A stretch of DNA of 64,000 bases. Origin: Butyrivibrio proteoclasticus B316 (GTDB lineage: Bacteria; Bacillota; Clostridia; Lachnospirales; Lachnospiraceae). Positions 54,160 to 61,598 of the stretch are shown in pieces. The stretch is from contig NC_014387.1 of NCBI RefSeq assembly GCF_000145035.1, positions 2,408,001 to 2,472,000 of the forward strand, in the 5' to 3' direction. Made by a program: the position numbers and the translations under genes. Numbering within the stretch: the stretch's first letter is position 1; each line of letters opens with the position of its first letter. The notes under the pieces were generated by a model, which had not been told where the DNA came from, did not search any database, and worked only from the letters and a program-made list of their open reading frames with translations.

Positions 54160-55242
54160 TTAACCTATTGGTGTTGCTCCAAACATGTAAGCAAGATATT
54201 CATATCCGCAGAATCCATTTGAATCTAATAGCAGCATTACATCGGTTCCTGCCGGAATGATAACGCGATACTTCACGCCCTTGCTAACATATATAACATT
54301 TACGCTTACATCAGATCTTTGAGTCAATGCCTCCATCATACTTCTTGTAAAGCAAACTTCATCATTAGCCTCAATTACTACTGCGCCACCCAGCTGAGCA
54401 GATGTAATAGCATTAACAACAGCAGTAGTATACTGAATAGGTGTCATTTGGTGCATATCAAGAACTACTGTCACTGTTGGGGCTTCTGCGTTTCCAAGCT
54501 CCTGTGTAGGAAGAATATTCCCAGCACTAGTATTTATAAGTGTAATATTTGCAGGGGCAACTGGCTCCTCTACAACTGTCTGCTGCTCAGGCGCTGGTGC
54601 AGGAGATGGCGCTGGGGATGGTGTAGGTTCTGGTTCAGGTGTAGGAGCTGGTGCTGGTGCAGGGGTTTGCTCTGAACCTGATTCGCCAGAACCAGATTCA
54701 CCGGCACCTGATTCACCGGAGCCTGATTCACCGGAGCCTGATTCACCGGAGCCTGATTCACCAGTCTTCTTATACAAAGTAACTTTATAATTAGTACTGC
54801 CACTTTCAAAGTATTCAAGCTTAATATATTCATCTGAAGCAAGAGGTGTACTTCTTCCTGTGATATAAGGATCAATTAGATTTTCAGCTCTAGTATGTGC
54901 CTGCGAAGAGCTTGCACCCCATTGGCAGTCAAAGGCATGTCCTGCTTCGTAAGTATTCCCGTCAGCGCTGTTATCAGTCACCTGTGTTCCTGCGCCAGCG
55001 CCTGCTGGATAAGGATCATCGTCATTATGATGCTCATCTTCTGACAAAAAGAATCCATTTCTTCCGGTAAAAAGATAATCTTCTTTACCATCATCAGTAG
55101 TATCAAGCCTGTATAAATTACCAGTTTGAGAATATTCAGTTGCTTCGTCAGCAAATGCTGTAACCTTAAATCCAACCATCTGAACAACAAATACTGAGGC
55201 AAGCACAAGCGTTCCCAGCGCTTTTCTTGTCTTTCTATTCAT
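54160..55242 (-). CDS. Secreted repeat-rich protein of unknown function behind a repeat-containing leader
   Basis: A 360-residue protein with a signal peptide (residues about 1-31, cut after TAFA). A mature N-terminal region of about 130 residues has YRLDTTDDGKEDYLFTGRNG. About six imperfect Gly-Ser-Gly-Glu-Ser pentapeptides follow, encoded by 15-bp repeats near 54674-54763, then a Pro-rich PAPTPEPEP linker. The C-terminal region of about 120 residues contains CFTRSMMEALTQRSDV and YRVIIPAGTDVMLLLDSNGF, a pattern I recall from other clostridial secreted proteins but cannot name. There is no LPXTG or lipobox, so it is probably released or non-covalently attached. AGGAG lies six nt before the ATG, which overlaps a leader reading frame (ATGA). 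Confidence 0.75.
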   Translation of the reverse strand: MNRKTRKALGTLVLASVFVVQMVGFKVTAFADEATEYSQTGNLYRLDTTDDGKEDYLFTGRNGFFLSEDEHHNDDDPYPAGAGAGTQVTDNSADGNTYEAGHAFDCQWGASSSQAHTRAENLIDPYITGRSTPLASDEYIKLEYFESGSTNYKVTLYKKTGESGSGESGSGESGSGESGAGESGSGESGSEQTPAPAPAPTPEPEPTPSPAPSPAPAPEQQTVVEEPVAPANITLINTSAGNILPTQELGNAEAPTVTVVLDMHQMTPIQYTTAVVNAITSAQLGGAVVIEANDEVCFTRSMMEALTQRSDVSVNVIYVSKGVKYRVIIPAGTDVMLLLDSNGFCGYEYLAYMFGATPIG

Positions 55243-55280
55243 ATTTCTCTCCTTTCACTACAGCTTTTAGCAACAAAAAA

Positions 55281-55321
55281 CGCCCAATCAGGCAAGGAAG
55301 ACACTCCAAGCCAATTAGGCG
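55281..55321 (-). terminator. Terminator inside the leader of the secreted protein gene
   Basis: CGCCCAATCAGGC (55281-55293) and GCCAATTAGGCG (55310-55321) form an imperfect GC-capped stem followed on the minus strand by TTTTTT. It lies between the pentanucleotide repeat and the secreted-protein start, so it could attenuate that gene. Confidence 0.75.
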
Positions 55322-55372
55322 CATTTTTAGGGTTCATATAAAACTGCACAGCAAAAAAGCTTAAACAGGTAC

Positions 55373-55420
55373 TGATGTGATGTGATGTGATGTGATGTGA
55401 TGTGATGTGATGTGATGTGA
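55373..55420 (-). repeat. Pentanucleotide microsatellite (TCACA), 9.6 copies
   Basis: On the minus strand TCACA is repeated nine times plus TCA without interruption over 48 nt. Uninterrupted five-base units change the reading frame when copies are gained or lost, which is the classical substrate for slipped-strand phase variation. Confidence 0.95.
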
Positions 55421-55421
55421 A

Positions 55422-55494
55422 AGCATATCCCATCTCCTTGTTGCTTGTCAACAGTTATTTGCATAATTGTAATAATTTTTTGTGCGTAATCCAA
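55422..55494 (-). promoter_or_regulatory. Two overlapping candidate promoters before the repeat leader
   Basis: Upstream candidate: -35 TTGGAT (55489-55494), 17-nt spacer, -10 TACAAT (55466-55471); its transcript would include the AAGGAG and leader ATG. Downstream candidate: -35 TTGACA (55446-55451), 18-nt spacer, -10 TATGCT (55422-55427); its transcript would begin inside the repeat. Sequence alone does not decide between them. Confidence 0.55.
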
Positions 55495-55551
55495 TTAAAT
55501 GCCAATTAAAGAATATTAAATTTGAATATGTTTTCCATAAACATTAATCCC

Positions 55552-55580
55552 TTGACATACACTTGAAATTAGACTAATAT
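55552..55580 (+). promoter_or_regulatory. rpsT promoter
   Basis: -35 TTGACA (55552-55557), a 17-nt spacer and -10 TAATAT (55575-55580) lie about 90 nt upstream of rpsT on the plus strand. Confidence 0.85.
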
Positions 55581-55672
55581 ATAATCCGTATGTGGCATTA
55601 ACTGTCCGTGTCCGGCTTAATGCGCACACGAACATGATAATAAACAATTTGTAATTATAATCGGAGGTAATT

Positions 55673-55936
55673 ATGGCTAATATTAAATCCGCCAAGAAGA
55701 GAATTTTAGTTAACGAGAAGAAGGCTGCTAGAAACCAGATGATCAAGTCTGCTGTTAAGACAGAGATCAAGAAGGTTCGTACTGCTATCGAAGCAGGTAA
55801 TAAGGAAGAGGCTGCTAAGGCACTCCTTGCTGCTACTTCAGCTATTGATAAGGCTGAGTCAAAGGGCGTTTTCAAGAAGAACACAGCTTCTAGAAAAGTT
55901 TCTCGTCTTGCTCAGGCTGTTAACAAGATGGCTTAA
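55673..55936 (+). CDS. rpsT: 30S ribosomal protein S20
   Basis: An 87-residue basic, helical ribosomal protein: [20 protein letters not shown] at the start, Lys/Ala-rich throughout, ending [12 protein letters not shown]. It binds 16S rRNA in the body of the small subunit. CGGAGG lies six nt before the ATG, and codon choice is that of a highly expressed gene. It is monocistronic, with its own promoter and strong terminator, and is one of two plus-strand genes in the window. Confidence 0.97.
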   Translation: MANIKSAKKRILVNEKKAARNQMIKSAVKTEIKKVRTAIEAGNKEEAAKALLAATSAIDKAESKGVFKKNTASRKVSRLAQAVNKMA

Positions 55937-55971
55937 CTTTTACATAATAAATACTTATAAGTACAAAAATA

Positions 55972-56001
55972 AAACTCGTGTCTTCTCACCGACACGAGTT
56001 T
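55972..56001. terminator. Bidirectional terminator between rpsT and the CmpB-like gene
   Basis: The perfect 11-bp arms AAACTCGTGTC (55972-55982) and GACACGAGTTT (55991-56001) are followed by a T run on the plus strand and preceded by an A-rich run. Confidence 0.93.
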
Positions 56002-56022
56002 TTTATTGCCTTTTTCTTACTA

Positions 56023-57045
56023 TCAACCTGCATTTTCTACATCATTATCTTTGGCTTCTAAATCACCAGTCCGTTTGTATCTCTCGCAAACTTTGTTTTT
56101 GATCTCCTCCATGCTAAAGCTAAACTTAGCTGAGGACATCGTTGGATTACCCATAATAGTCCTCTCTTTGTACCACTCAAAGAAGTTCCTGACAGGGCTA
56201 GGCGTCAATCTATCCATTATGATCCTGTATTTAGCATATAGTTCAGCAGCCTCTTCACGGGCAGAAATAACATAATCCGCAGGGTTGAGCATTATTTTTT
56301 CTCTTAACGCAGCAAAAGATTTCTCAAGAGATGCTCCAAGTACATCAATTCCACTGCTGATTCCTGCGCTTAATCCTTCCACTCTGCTGCTGATACTGTT
56401 TCCTATGCCGCCGATCTTACTGCCAATGCCTTCCTTGACATCCTCTCCTTTAAAAGCAATAAGTACATCAAGACGCTTTTGCATTCTGCGAAGTTCTTCC
56501 TTGGCCTTGTCCATATACATAAGAAAATCCCTAAGTTCAAGGGCTGTCTTAAAAGCGATCATAAAATCGCAGCTGACTAGCATTGTAAGTACTGTTGTGG
56601 TCACTGATACAAATCCCATTGGGAGCATCAATAGAACTTTCTCAATTGGAAGCTGTAAGAAATGAGAAAAAACTACTGTACAGACGCCCCAAAACAGCGA
56701 AGACTCAAGGCATATGTATCCTTTGTAGTTAAACTTCTTGTGATCGTAAGTCCAATATCTCACCTTAAAAAGAGTTTCCATGATGACTCCGGTAAGATAT
56801 TCAAGCACGGTAGCACCTATGCATCCGGCTATGTAAACAAGCAGAAAGTTGTCATAAAAAGGCTTGGATACAACAAGCATCATGATCCCGCCGCATCCAT
56901 ACAAAGGCAAAAAGGGGCCTCTCATAAAGCCCCTATTAACTACTCTTTTTTCTAATACTGATACGTAAACTGATTCCCAACACCATCCACAAAAACTGTA
57001 GAAGTAAAAAAGAAAAAGCCACTGTGGTGGATTATAGTTAAACAT
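56023..57045 (-). CDS. CmpB-like multispanning membrane protein (PF06541, putative ABC transporter permease)
   Basis: A 340-residue protein. The N-terminal 150-160 residues form about five membrane helices with the family's YFYSFCGWCWESVYVS and NRGFMRGPFLPLYGCGG motifs. The soluble C-terminal half has a predicted helical or coiled segment (KAKEELRRMQKRLDVLIAF) and ends in an acidic tail. The family is annotated as a putative ABC permease, but no ATPase or binding protein accompanies it and the function is unproven. GGGGGG lies four nt before the ATG at 57045. Confidence 0.82.
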   Translation of the reverse strand: MFNYNPPQWLFLFYFYSFCGWCWESVYVSVLEKRVVNRGFMRGPFLPLYGCGGIMMLVVSKPFYDNFLLVYIAGCIGATVLEYLTGVIMETLFKVRYWTYDHKKFNYKGYICLESSLFWGVCTVVFSHFLQLPIEKVLLMLPMGFVSVTTTVLTMLVSCDFMIAFKTALELRDFLMYMDKAKEELRRMQKRLDVLIAFKGEDVKEGIGSKIGGIGNSISSRVEGLSAGISSGIDVLGASLEKSFAALREKIMLNPADYVISAREEAAELYAKYRIIMDRLTPSPVRNFFEWYKERTIMGNPTMSSAKFSFSMEEIKNKVCERYKRTGDLEAKDNDVENAG

Positions 57046-57065
57046 TAGTCCCCCCTGTTAATTGT

Positions 57066-58007
57066 TTACTGCTCCGGATTAGAGAAATCTATTACCTGAT
57101 TATCAGGTGCGCTTGTCTTCTCAACAGAAATAGCCTTGAGTACAGGGCCCTCACCCTGATACTCAGGTACATATTCCTTAACAACCTTGGCTGTAACAAG
57201 TACCCAATCTTTCTCTTCGAGTGATTTAACATCGTCATATTCACAAGCAAAGCCAAGGAACTGCATATCCTGTGCGCAGCATGTCATAGCCATTCTACCC
57301 GGAACAAATCTGTTATCAGGGAACTCCTCAGGCTTAAGTACCATACCTTTAAATCTAACAGTTTTGCCCTCATATCTCTCAACATGATCAAGAGCATCAA
57401 GATAAAACATTCCATAGCCATAGTTGTTGAGATCTATAGGATTTGCATTTAGATCAAATGGGAGATCTTCATCAAGAGTAACGTCAACCTCGCCATTCTT
57501 GTCCTCAAAAATAATATCTGCCTTCTGGTTGATTGCCTTGACATTTCTCTTATAAGATGCAAGATCTTCTATTCCATCACATCTGTTGAAAAGAATAAGA
57601 TCTGAATTGCGAATCTGCTCAGCAAGAAGAGACTTCATATTGTTGAAATAAAGTTCAAAACTTGAAGCATCAATAACGGTAATCTGCTGTTCAAGATTCC
57701 ACATTACAGGAAGTCTCATATTCTTGAAGTTCCACATACCATTGTACTCAACAAGAATACGCTCCGGATTATGCTTGGCATCAAGTGCTACAAGTGCATC
57801 AGGGTTAAAATCTTCCTCTTCTTCTATTCTCTCTACAACTGTGTTAGTAGACTTGAGGAGTTTTTCCTCATAATCATTCTCGCCATCTTCGCAAACGATC
57901 AAAAGGGTCTTTCCTTTTGTCCTGAAGTAAGGCTGTGCAATTGTATAGCGGAAAAAGTCTGTCTTACCGCTGTCCAAAAATCCATTAATAATATATACCG
58001 GTTTCAA
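57066..58007 (-). CDS. CobW-type P-loop GTPase fused to a DUF1980-like C-terminal domain
   Basis: A 313-residue protein. A P-loop NGFLDSGKTDFFRYT opens a G3E/CobW-like GTPase domain, with VEYNGMWN at the Walker B-like position and LFNRCDGIED near the NKXD position (NRCD here). The last 110 residues (VERYEGKTVRFKGMVLKPEE, then RMAMTCCAQDMQFLGFACEY) resemble the C-terminal OB-like domain of YcgQ/DUF1980 proteins. The canonical CXCC metal motif of CobW is absent. I chose a TTG at 58007 with AGGAG seven nt upstream; an ATG at 58025 overlaps that site. It follows the His-rich CobW gene by 70 nt, so a shared metal role is likely (inference). Confidence 0.75.
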   Translation of the reverse strand: MKPVYIINGFLDSGKTDFFRYTIAQPYFRTKGKTLLIVCEDGENDYEEKLLKSTNTVVERIEEEEDFNPDALVALDAKHNPERILVEYNGMWNFKNMRLPVMWNLEQQITVIDASSFELYFNNMKSLLAEQIRNSDLILFNRCDGIEDLASYKRNVKAINQKADIIFEDKNGEVDVTLDEDLPFDLNANPIDLNNYGYGMFYLDALDHVERYEGKTVRFKGMVLKPEEFPDNRFVPGRMAMTCCAQDMQFLGFACEYDDVKSLEEKDWVLVTAKVVKEYVPEYQGEGPVLKAISVEKTSAPDNQVIDFSNPEQ

Positions 58008-58077
58008 TTTAGCTCTCCTAATCATATATAACACCAAATACCGCTGCGCCAACAGGCGCACCGGTATTCATAAACAA

Positions 58078-59373
58078 TTACAGTCTGCGGAACAGTTTCT
58101 CAAGATTCTCTTCCTTGAGCTGAGAACCGATGACACAGAACTTACCTGTTACATCAGCAGCGCCATCTCTGACATCAGCCTCTCCAGGAACGTAATCAAA
58201 CTCAATCCACTTGCCATCTGCTGTAGGAACGACACCCTTTGTACGAAGGACAATTCCGTATTTCTCTTCATCCTCAAGCTGTCCAAGCATCTTCTCAATC
58301 TCATCCTTGGAATACTTAAGTGGTGTTTCCATGCCCCAACTGGTGAATACATCATGAGCTGCATGATCATGGTCATGATGGTGATGATGCTCATGCTCGT
58401 CTTCATCTTCATCGTCGTGATGATGGTGGTGATGATGTTCATGCTCATCCTCATCTTCATCGTCGTGATGATGGTGGTGATGATGCTCGTGCTCATCCTC
58501 ATCTTCATCGTCGTGATGATGGTGGTGATGATGCTCATGCTCATCCTCATCTTCATCATCGTGATGATGGTGGTGGCAGCACTCATGCTCATCTTCATCA
58601 TCGTCATGGTGATGGTGACAGCAACATTCGTCATCATCGTCGTCATCGTCATGGTGAGCACTGTAAACAACAGATCCATCCTCTGCAACAGTCTTGTGGC
58701 TTCCATGATGATGGTGATGATGGTGATGCTCTTCCTCTTCCATTACCTGCTTAAGAAGCTCAGCCTCAAGGTCATTATTACCTTCAAAAGTATCAAGGAT
58801 TTCTTTTCCTGTGATCTGATCAAGAGGAGTTGTGATAATAGTAGCCTTGTCATTATGCTGACGGATAAGCTCTACAGCTTCCTCTATCTTCTTCTGATCA
58901 GCCTTGTCTGTTCTGGTAAGGATAACAGTACCTGCATTCTCAATCTGATTAATAAAGAACTCACCAAAGTTCTTGATATAAACCTTAGCCTTGGAAACAT
59001 CAACTACTGTAACAGCGCTGTTAAGTTCCATTTCTGATGAGCCTTCTGCAATGTTCTGAATTGCTCTCATAACGTCTGAAAGCTTACCTACACCTGATGG
59101 CTCAATAAGAATACGCTCCGGTGCATACTGTTCCATAACCTGCTTAAGTGATGTTTCAAAATCACCTACAAGTGAACAGCAGATACATCCTGAATTCATC
59201 TCTGTAATCTCGATACCGGCTTCCTTAAGGAATCCTCCGTCAATACCAATCTCACCAAATTCATTCTCAATAAGAACTACCTTGGTTCCATTTAATGCTT
59301 CTTTTAAAAGCTTCTTGATAAGAGTTGTCTTACCAGCTCCCAAAAAGCCAGAAATAATATCTATCTTGGTCAT
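58078..59373 (-). CDS. CobW/ZNG1-family GTPase metallochaperone with very long His/Asp/Glu-rich insert
   Basis: A 431-residue protein. The GTPase domain has P-loop SGFLGAGKTTLIKKLL, ENEFGEIGIDGG, the metal-binding CXCC motif (MNSGCICCSL), LIEPSGVGKL and LTRTDKAD. About 125 residues follow (roughly 215-340) made almost only of His, Asp, Glu and some Cys, encoded partly by a 48-bp tandem repeat, before the CobW C-terminal domain. Such tails bind zinc, nickel or other divalent ions, so this is probably a metal-storing insertase, typical of zinc-limitation responses (inference). No Zur box was recognised. The ATG at 59373 has GGAG five nt upstream, and a consensus promoter lies at 59424-59452. 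Confidence 0.9.
   Translation of the reverse strand: MTKIDIISGFLGAGKTTLIKKLLKEALNGTKVVLIENEFGEIGIDGGFLKEAGIEITEMNSGCICCSLVGDFETSLKQVMEQYAPERILIEPSGVGKLSDVMRAIQNIAEGSSEMELNSAVTVVDVSKAKVYIKNFGEFFINQIENAGTVILTRTDKADQKKIEEAVELIRQHNDKATIITTPLDQITGKEILDTFEGNNDLEAELLKQVMEEEEHHHHHHHHGSHKTVAEDGSVVYSAHHDDDDDDDECCCHHHHDDDEDEHECCHHHHHDDEDEDEHEHHHHHHHDDEDEDEHEHHHHHHHDDEDEDEHEHHHHHHHDDEDEDEHEHHHHHDHDHAAHDVFTSWGMETPLKYSKDEIEKMLGQLEDEEKYGIVLRTKGVVPTADGKWIEFDYVPGEADVRDGAADVTGKFCVIGSQLKEENLEKLFRRL
58385..58575. repeat. 48-bp tandem repeats encoding the His/Asp/Glu insert
   Basis: The sequence around CGTCGTGATGATGGTGG recurs with a period of 48 bp (at 58413, 58461, 58509 and a diverged copy near 58557). Each unit encodes 16 residues: seven or so His, then alternating Asp/Glu. 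The copies are nearly identical, so length variation between strains is expected. Confidence 0.85.
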
Positions 59374-59387
59374 ATATACTCCAATCT

Positions 59388-59401
59388 GCACAAATCTGTG
59401 C
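59388..59401. repeat. Small palindrome in the 5' UTR of the His-rich CobW gene
   Basis: GCACA-AATC-TGTGC lies between the promoter and the ribosome binding site. It is a possible operator for a metal-responsive regulator, but it does not match a Zur or Fur consensus that I recognise. Confidence 0.4.
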
Positions 59402-59423
59402 TATATACACTACAACAAACATC

Positions 59424-59452
59424 ATTGTAAGCACAGACAAACAGAATGTCAA
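59424..59452 (-). promoter_or_regulatory. Promoter of the CobW gene pair
   Basis: On the minus strand, -35 TTGACA (59447-59452), a 17-nt spacer and -10 TACAAT (59424-59429) lie about 50 nt before the gene start. This also places the promoter just downstream of the coiled-coil gene's readthrough end. Confidence 0.82.
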
Positions 59453-59461
59453 ATTATACGA

Positions 59462-59623
59462 TTAATATGTAACTTCAGCCGCTACGATCTGCCCCGACAC
59501 ATGTCCGCAAGATGCACTGTATCCAAGCAGTCTTTGGTTGTCACATCTTCCTGTCTGACCAATTCCGTTTGCAAAAATACGGCCTCCACAAGAAGTACAG
59601 GAGCCAACATAAAAAATGTTCTA
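59462..59623 (-). pseudogene. In-frame Cys-rich extension of the coiled-coil protein beyond a TAG codon
   Basis: Directly after the TAG at 59621-59623 the same frame stays open for 52 codons to TAA at 59462-59464. The encoded segment contains SCTSCGGRIFANGIGQTGRC and SASCGHVSGQIVAAEVTY, with four cysteines in a CXXC...C...C layout, and clearly reads as protein. Upstream sequence in the same gene has related GCYQTPIYGLCGGSG. The TAG is therefore a recent nonsense mutation, a sequencing error, or a readthrough codon. Confidence 0.75.
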
Positions 59624-61381
59624 ATCCAGCTTACCATCACCATCCACGTCAAAATAATAACCACCATAATCAACATCTGTGGCTACTCCGCTTCCGCCAC
59701 ACAGACCATAAATCGGAGTCTGATAACATCCTCCGGCAGTTGGACTGGTCTCCACGCCATAAGCTTCACCTGATGAAAAAGACTCATCTACCACAGTCAT
59801 ATCAGTTGTTTCACTACTATGGACATGATGTGTATATCTGATTGATTTATACATACCGGTAAGTTCAGAAGATATTGTAATACTGTCATAATAACCAGCC
59901 GCCAGAGTCTGACTCTTGTTGCTGTCAGCCAGAGTAACCTGCACTGCTCCATGATCAGGCATCGATCCAACCACTATAGCACCATTCACATAAGCAGTTT
60001 TTCCTGATAAAATATGTTCAGCACCCGCAGTAGCATCGCTGGTTGCAGTTCCAATTATTTCATTATCATTTATGACAACTGACTGTCCCGCCATTATCTT
60101 GGATGGAGATACAGAATGCTCAGAATCTTCAATTTTTCTTTCTGCATCCAGTTTCATATTTCCAAGAGCTCTAATACCTTCATCAATATCATTAAATTTG
60201 GCATCCTTTTTTACGGAAATCCCAAATGTGAGCAATGTGGATGCCAACTGCTTTTTGCCATCACTCACACGCTGAAAAACCGAATCAAGTTTATTATTAA
60301 GCTCTGTTTTGGAATTTTCAATGCAGGTCTTCAAATCGCCAAATCCATTTCCAACAGACTTATTCATAATGTTGAAATTATTTGAGACATTATTATTTAC
60401 TTCTTCTATGTCCTTATTCACACCTTGAATTCCATTGTTAATGTCATCTCTGTTTCTTTGAAGTTCACTGTTTATATCGTCCTTGTTTTTTTGTAGCTCA
60501 CCTCTCACATCTTCTCTGTTTCTCTGAAGCTCATTGTTAATATCTTCCTTGTTTTTCTGTATCTCGCAACTCACATCGTTTCTGTTTCTTTGAATTTTGT
60601 TATTCACCTCTTCGATATTTGTATCCATGGCTTTCTGATAAGCTTCAAACTTTTTGTCAACACTCTCACTTAGTGTCTCAATATCCTTTTGGAACTGAGT
60701 AAGTGACTGTGAACTTTTACTTTCCATATTTTTATCCATGGATGTCAGTTCATTCAAAAGATCTTTTTGATTCTGGGCAACCTTTTCTCCAAGTTCTTTA
60801 TTTCCTGAATCAATCTCTTTTTTCAGCTTGTCCATTATTTCTTTAATCTGCTGATTTGCACTATCATACTGTTCTTTAACGAGTGTGATTTCAGAAGTTA
60901 TTTCTTTAAACTCCTTATTTATCTGCTCCTTATTGTCTTCATCACCCTTCTCAATTATTGTTTTCAGATTTTCTATTCTGCTGGAAGTCCCCGAAATGCT
61001 TGTATGAACTTCCTTGAGCTTATTATCAAGGTTTGTCACTTTCTCTGTGATTTCCGTCTTGCCCTCACTTGTATCTGTCTTCTCACTAATAGAGTTAAGG
61101 CTCTCCTGATTACTTGTAACTACCTTATCAAGTTCATTTAGATAATTCCCGATTTCACCAAGCTTATCCACTGTATCCTGATTGGCCTGCCTCTCACTTT
61201 CAACAAACTCCTCAGATGTTTTTGTTGCAACTATTGGCGTACTGATATAGATCAGCCCTCCACTTAAAACAAGTGCAATAATAACAGCAATTGCCACTAC
61301 TTTAGTATCATGCCTCTTGAGCTTTTTTAGTAATTCCTTCACGGAATTAGTTCCATTTTCCTTTTTCCTGAATAATTTCAT
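59621..61381 (-). CDS. Long extracellular coiled-coil protein with single membrane anchor, C-terminus cut by TAG
   Basis: A 586-residue protein. A short positively charged N-terminus (MKLFRKKENG... KKLKRHDTK) precedes one membrane helix (VVAIAVIIALVLSGGLIYIS), so the bulk faces outwards. About 350 residues of coiled coil follow, including six 11-residue repeats of the type LQRNREDINNE (hendecads, DNA near 60430-60610). A globular part has SGKTAYVNGAIVVGSMPDHG, a pattern seen in phage-tail-like and surface proteins, and then a Gly/Cys-rich end (GGCYQTPIYGLCGGSG, DVDGDGKLD). The TAG stop is followed by an in-frame extension. AGGAAG precedes the ATG at 61381. Function unknown; a surface fibre is plausible. 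Confidence 0.75.
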   Translation of the reverse strand: MKLFRKKENGTNSVKELLKKLKRHDTKVVAIAVIIALVLSGGLIYISTPIVATKTSEEFVESERQANQDTVDKLGEIGNYLNELDKVVTSNQESLNSISEKTDTSEGKTEITEKVTNLDNKLKEVHTSISGTSSRIENLKTIIEKGDEDNKEQINKEFKEITSEITLVKEQYDSANQQIKEIMDKLKKEIDSGNKELGEKVAQNQKDLLNELTSMDKNMESKSSQSLTQFQKDIETLSESVDKKFEAYQKAMDTNIEEVNNKIQRNRNDVSCEIQKNKEDINNELQRNREDVRGELQKNKDDINSELQRNRDDINNGIQGVNKDIEEVNNNVSNNFNIMNKSVGNGFGDLKTCIENSKTELNNKLDSVFQRVSDGKKQLASTLLTFGISVKKDAKFNDIDEGIRALGNMKLDAERKIEDSEHSVSPSKIMAGQSVVINDNEIIGTATSDATAGAEHILSGKTAYVNGAIVVGSMPDHGAVQVTLADSNKSQTLAAGYYDSITISSELTGMYKSIRYTHHVHSSETTDMTVVDESFSSGEAYGVETSPTAGGCYQTPIYGLCGGSGVATDVDYGGYYFDVDGDGKLD

Positions 61382-61488
61382 TTCCTCTTCCTTTCTCTTT
61401 TGGCGCACAAAAAAGGCACCAAAAAGAAACGTCAAAGAATCTTAAAAGTAGCCTTTGCAGCGCATATTCTAAAATATTGGTGGAAAAA

Positions 61489-61510
61489 ATCATCGAGTGA
61501 ACCTCGTGAT
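61489..61510 (-). terminator. Rho-independent terminator after the Gx transporter gene
   Basis: ATCATCGAG (61489-61497) pairs with CTCGTGAT (61503-61510) with one bulge, and TTTTTT follows on the minus strand. It separates the rnf-linked genes from the coiled-coil gene. Confidence 0.8.
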
Positions 61511-61598
61511 CATTGCCGACTGAATGTCAGCGAAAATAAATTATACAGAAAAAAATATCGTTTTCAATACTATTAATTGTGAATTGTTTGTGAACGCA

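Larger units (their letters stand above)
55239..55433 (-). other. Candidate leader reading frame that runs through the repeat and terminator to the secreted-protein start
   Basis: From an ATG at 55433 (directly abutting AAGGAG, so poorly placed), and also from an upstream TTG at 55451, one frame is open through the TCACA repeat and the terminator at 55281-55321. It stops at TGA 55239-55241, overlapping the secreted-protein ATG by four bases. A second ATG at 55426 has ideal spacing (seven nt) from the same AAGGAG, but in this sequence its frame ends at TAA 55361, giving 21 codons. Removal of one 5-bp unit would put that well-placed ATG into the long frame. Whether any of these is translated is not known. 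Confidence 0.45.

Noticed and set aside
55373..55420. Possible CRISPR array
   Set aside because: The unit is five bases without spacers; it is a microsatellite.
58385..58575. Possible CRISPR or minisatellite non-coding array
   Set aside because: The 48-bp period keeps the reading frame of the CobW gene and there are no unique spacers.
58354..59037. Plus-strand open frame rich in Met and Val opposite the His-rich CobW gene
   Set aside because: It is the antisense reading of the His/Asp repeat; it has no ribosome binding site and no protein-like composition.
59621..59623. Genome-wide TAG reassignment or pyrrolysine
   Set aside because: At least one other gene in the window (32713-34668) ends properly at TAG, and no pyl genes or methylamine methyltransferases are present here.
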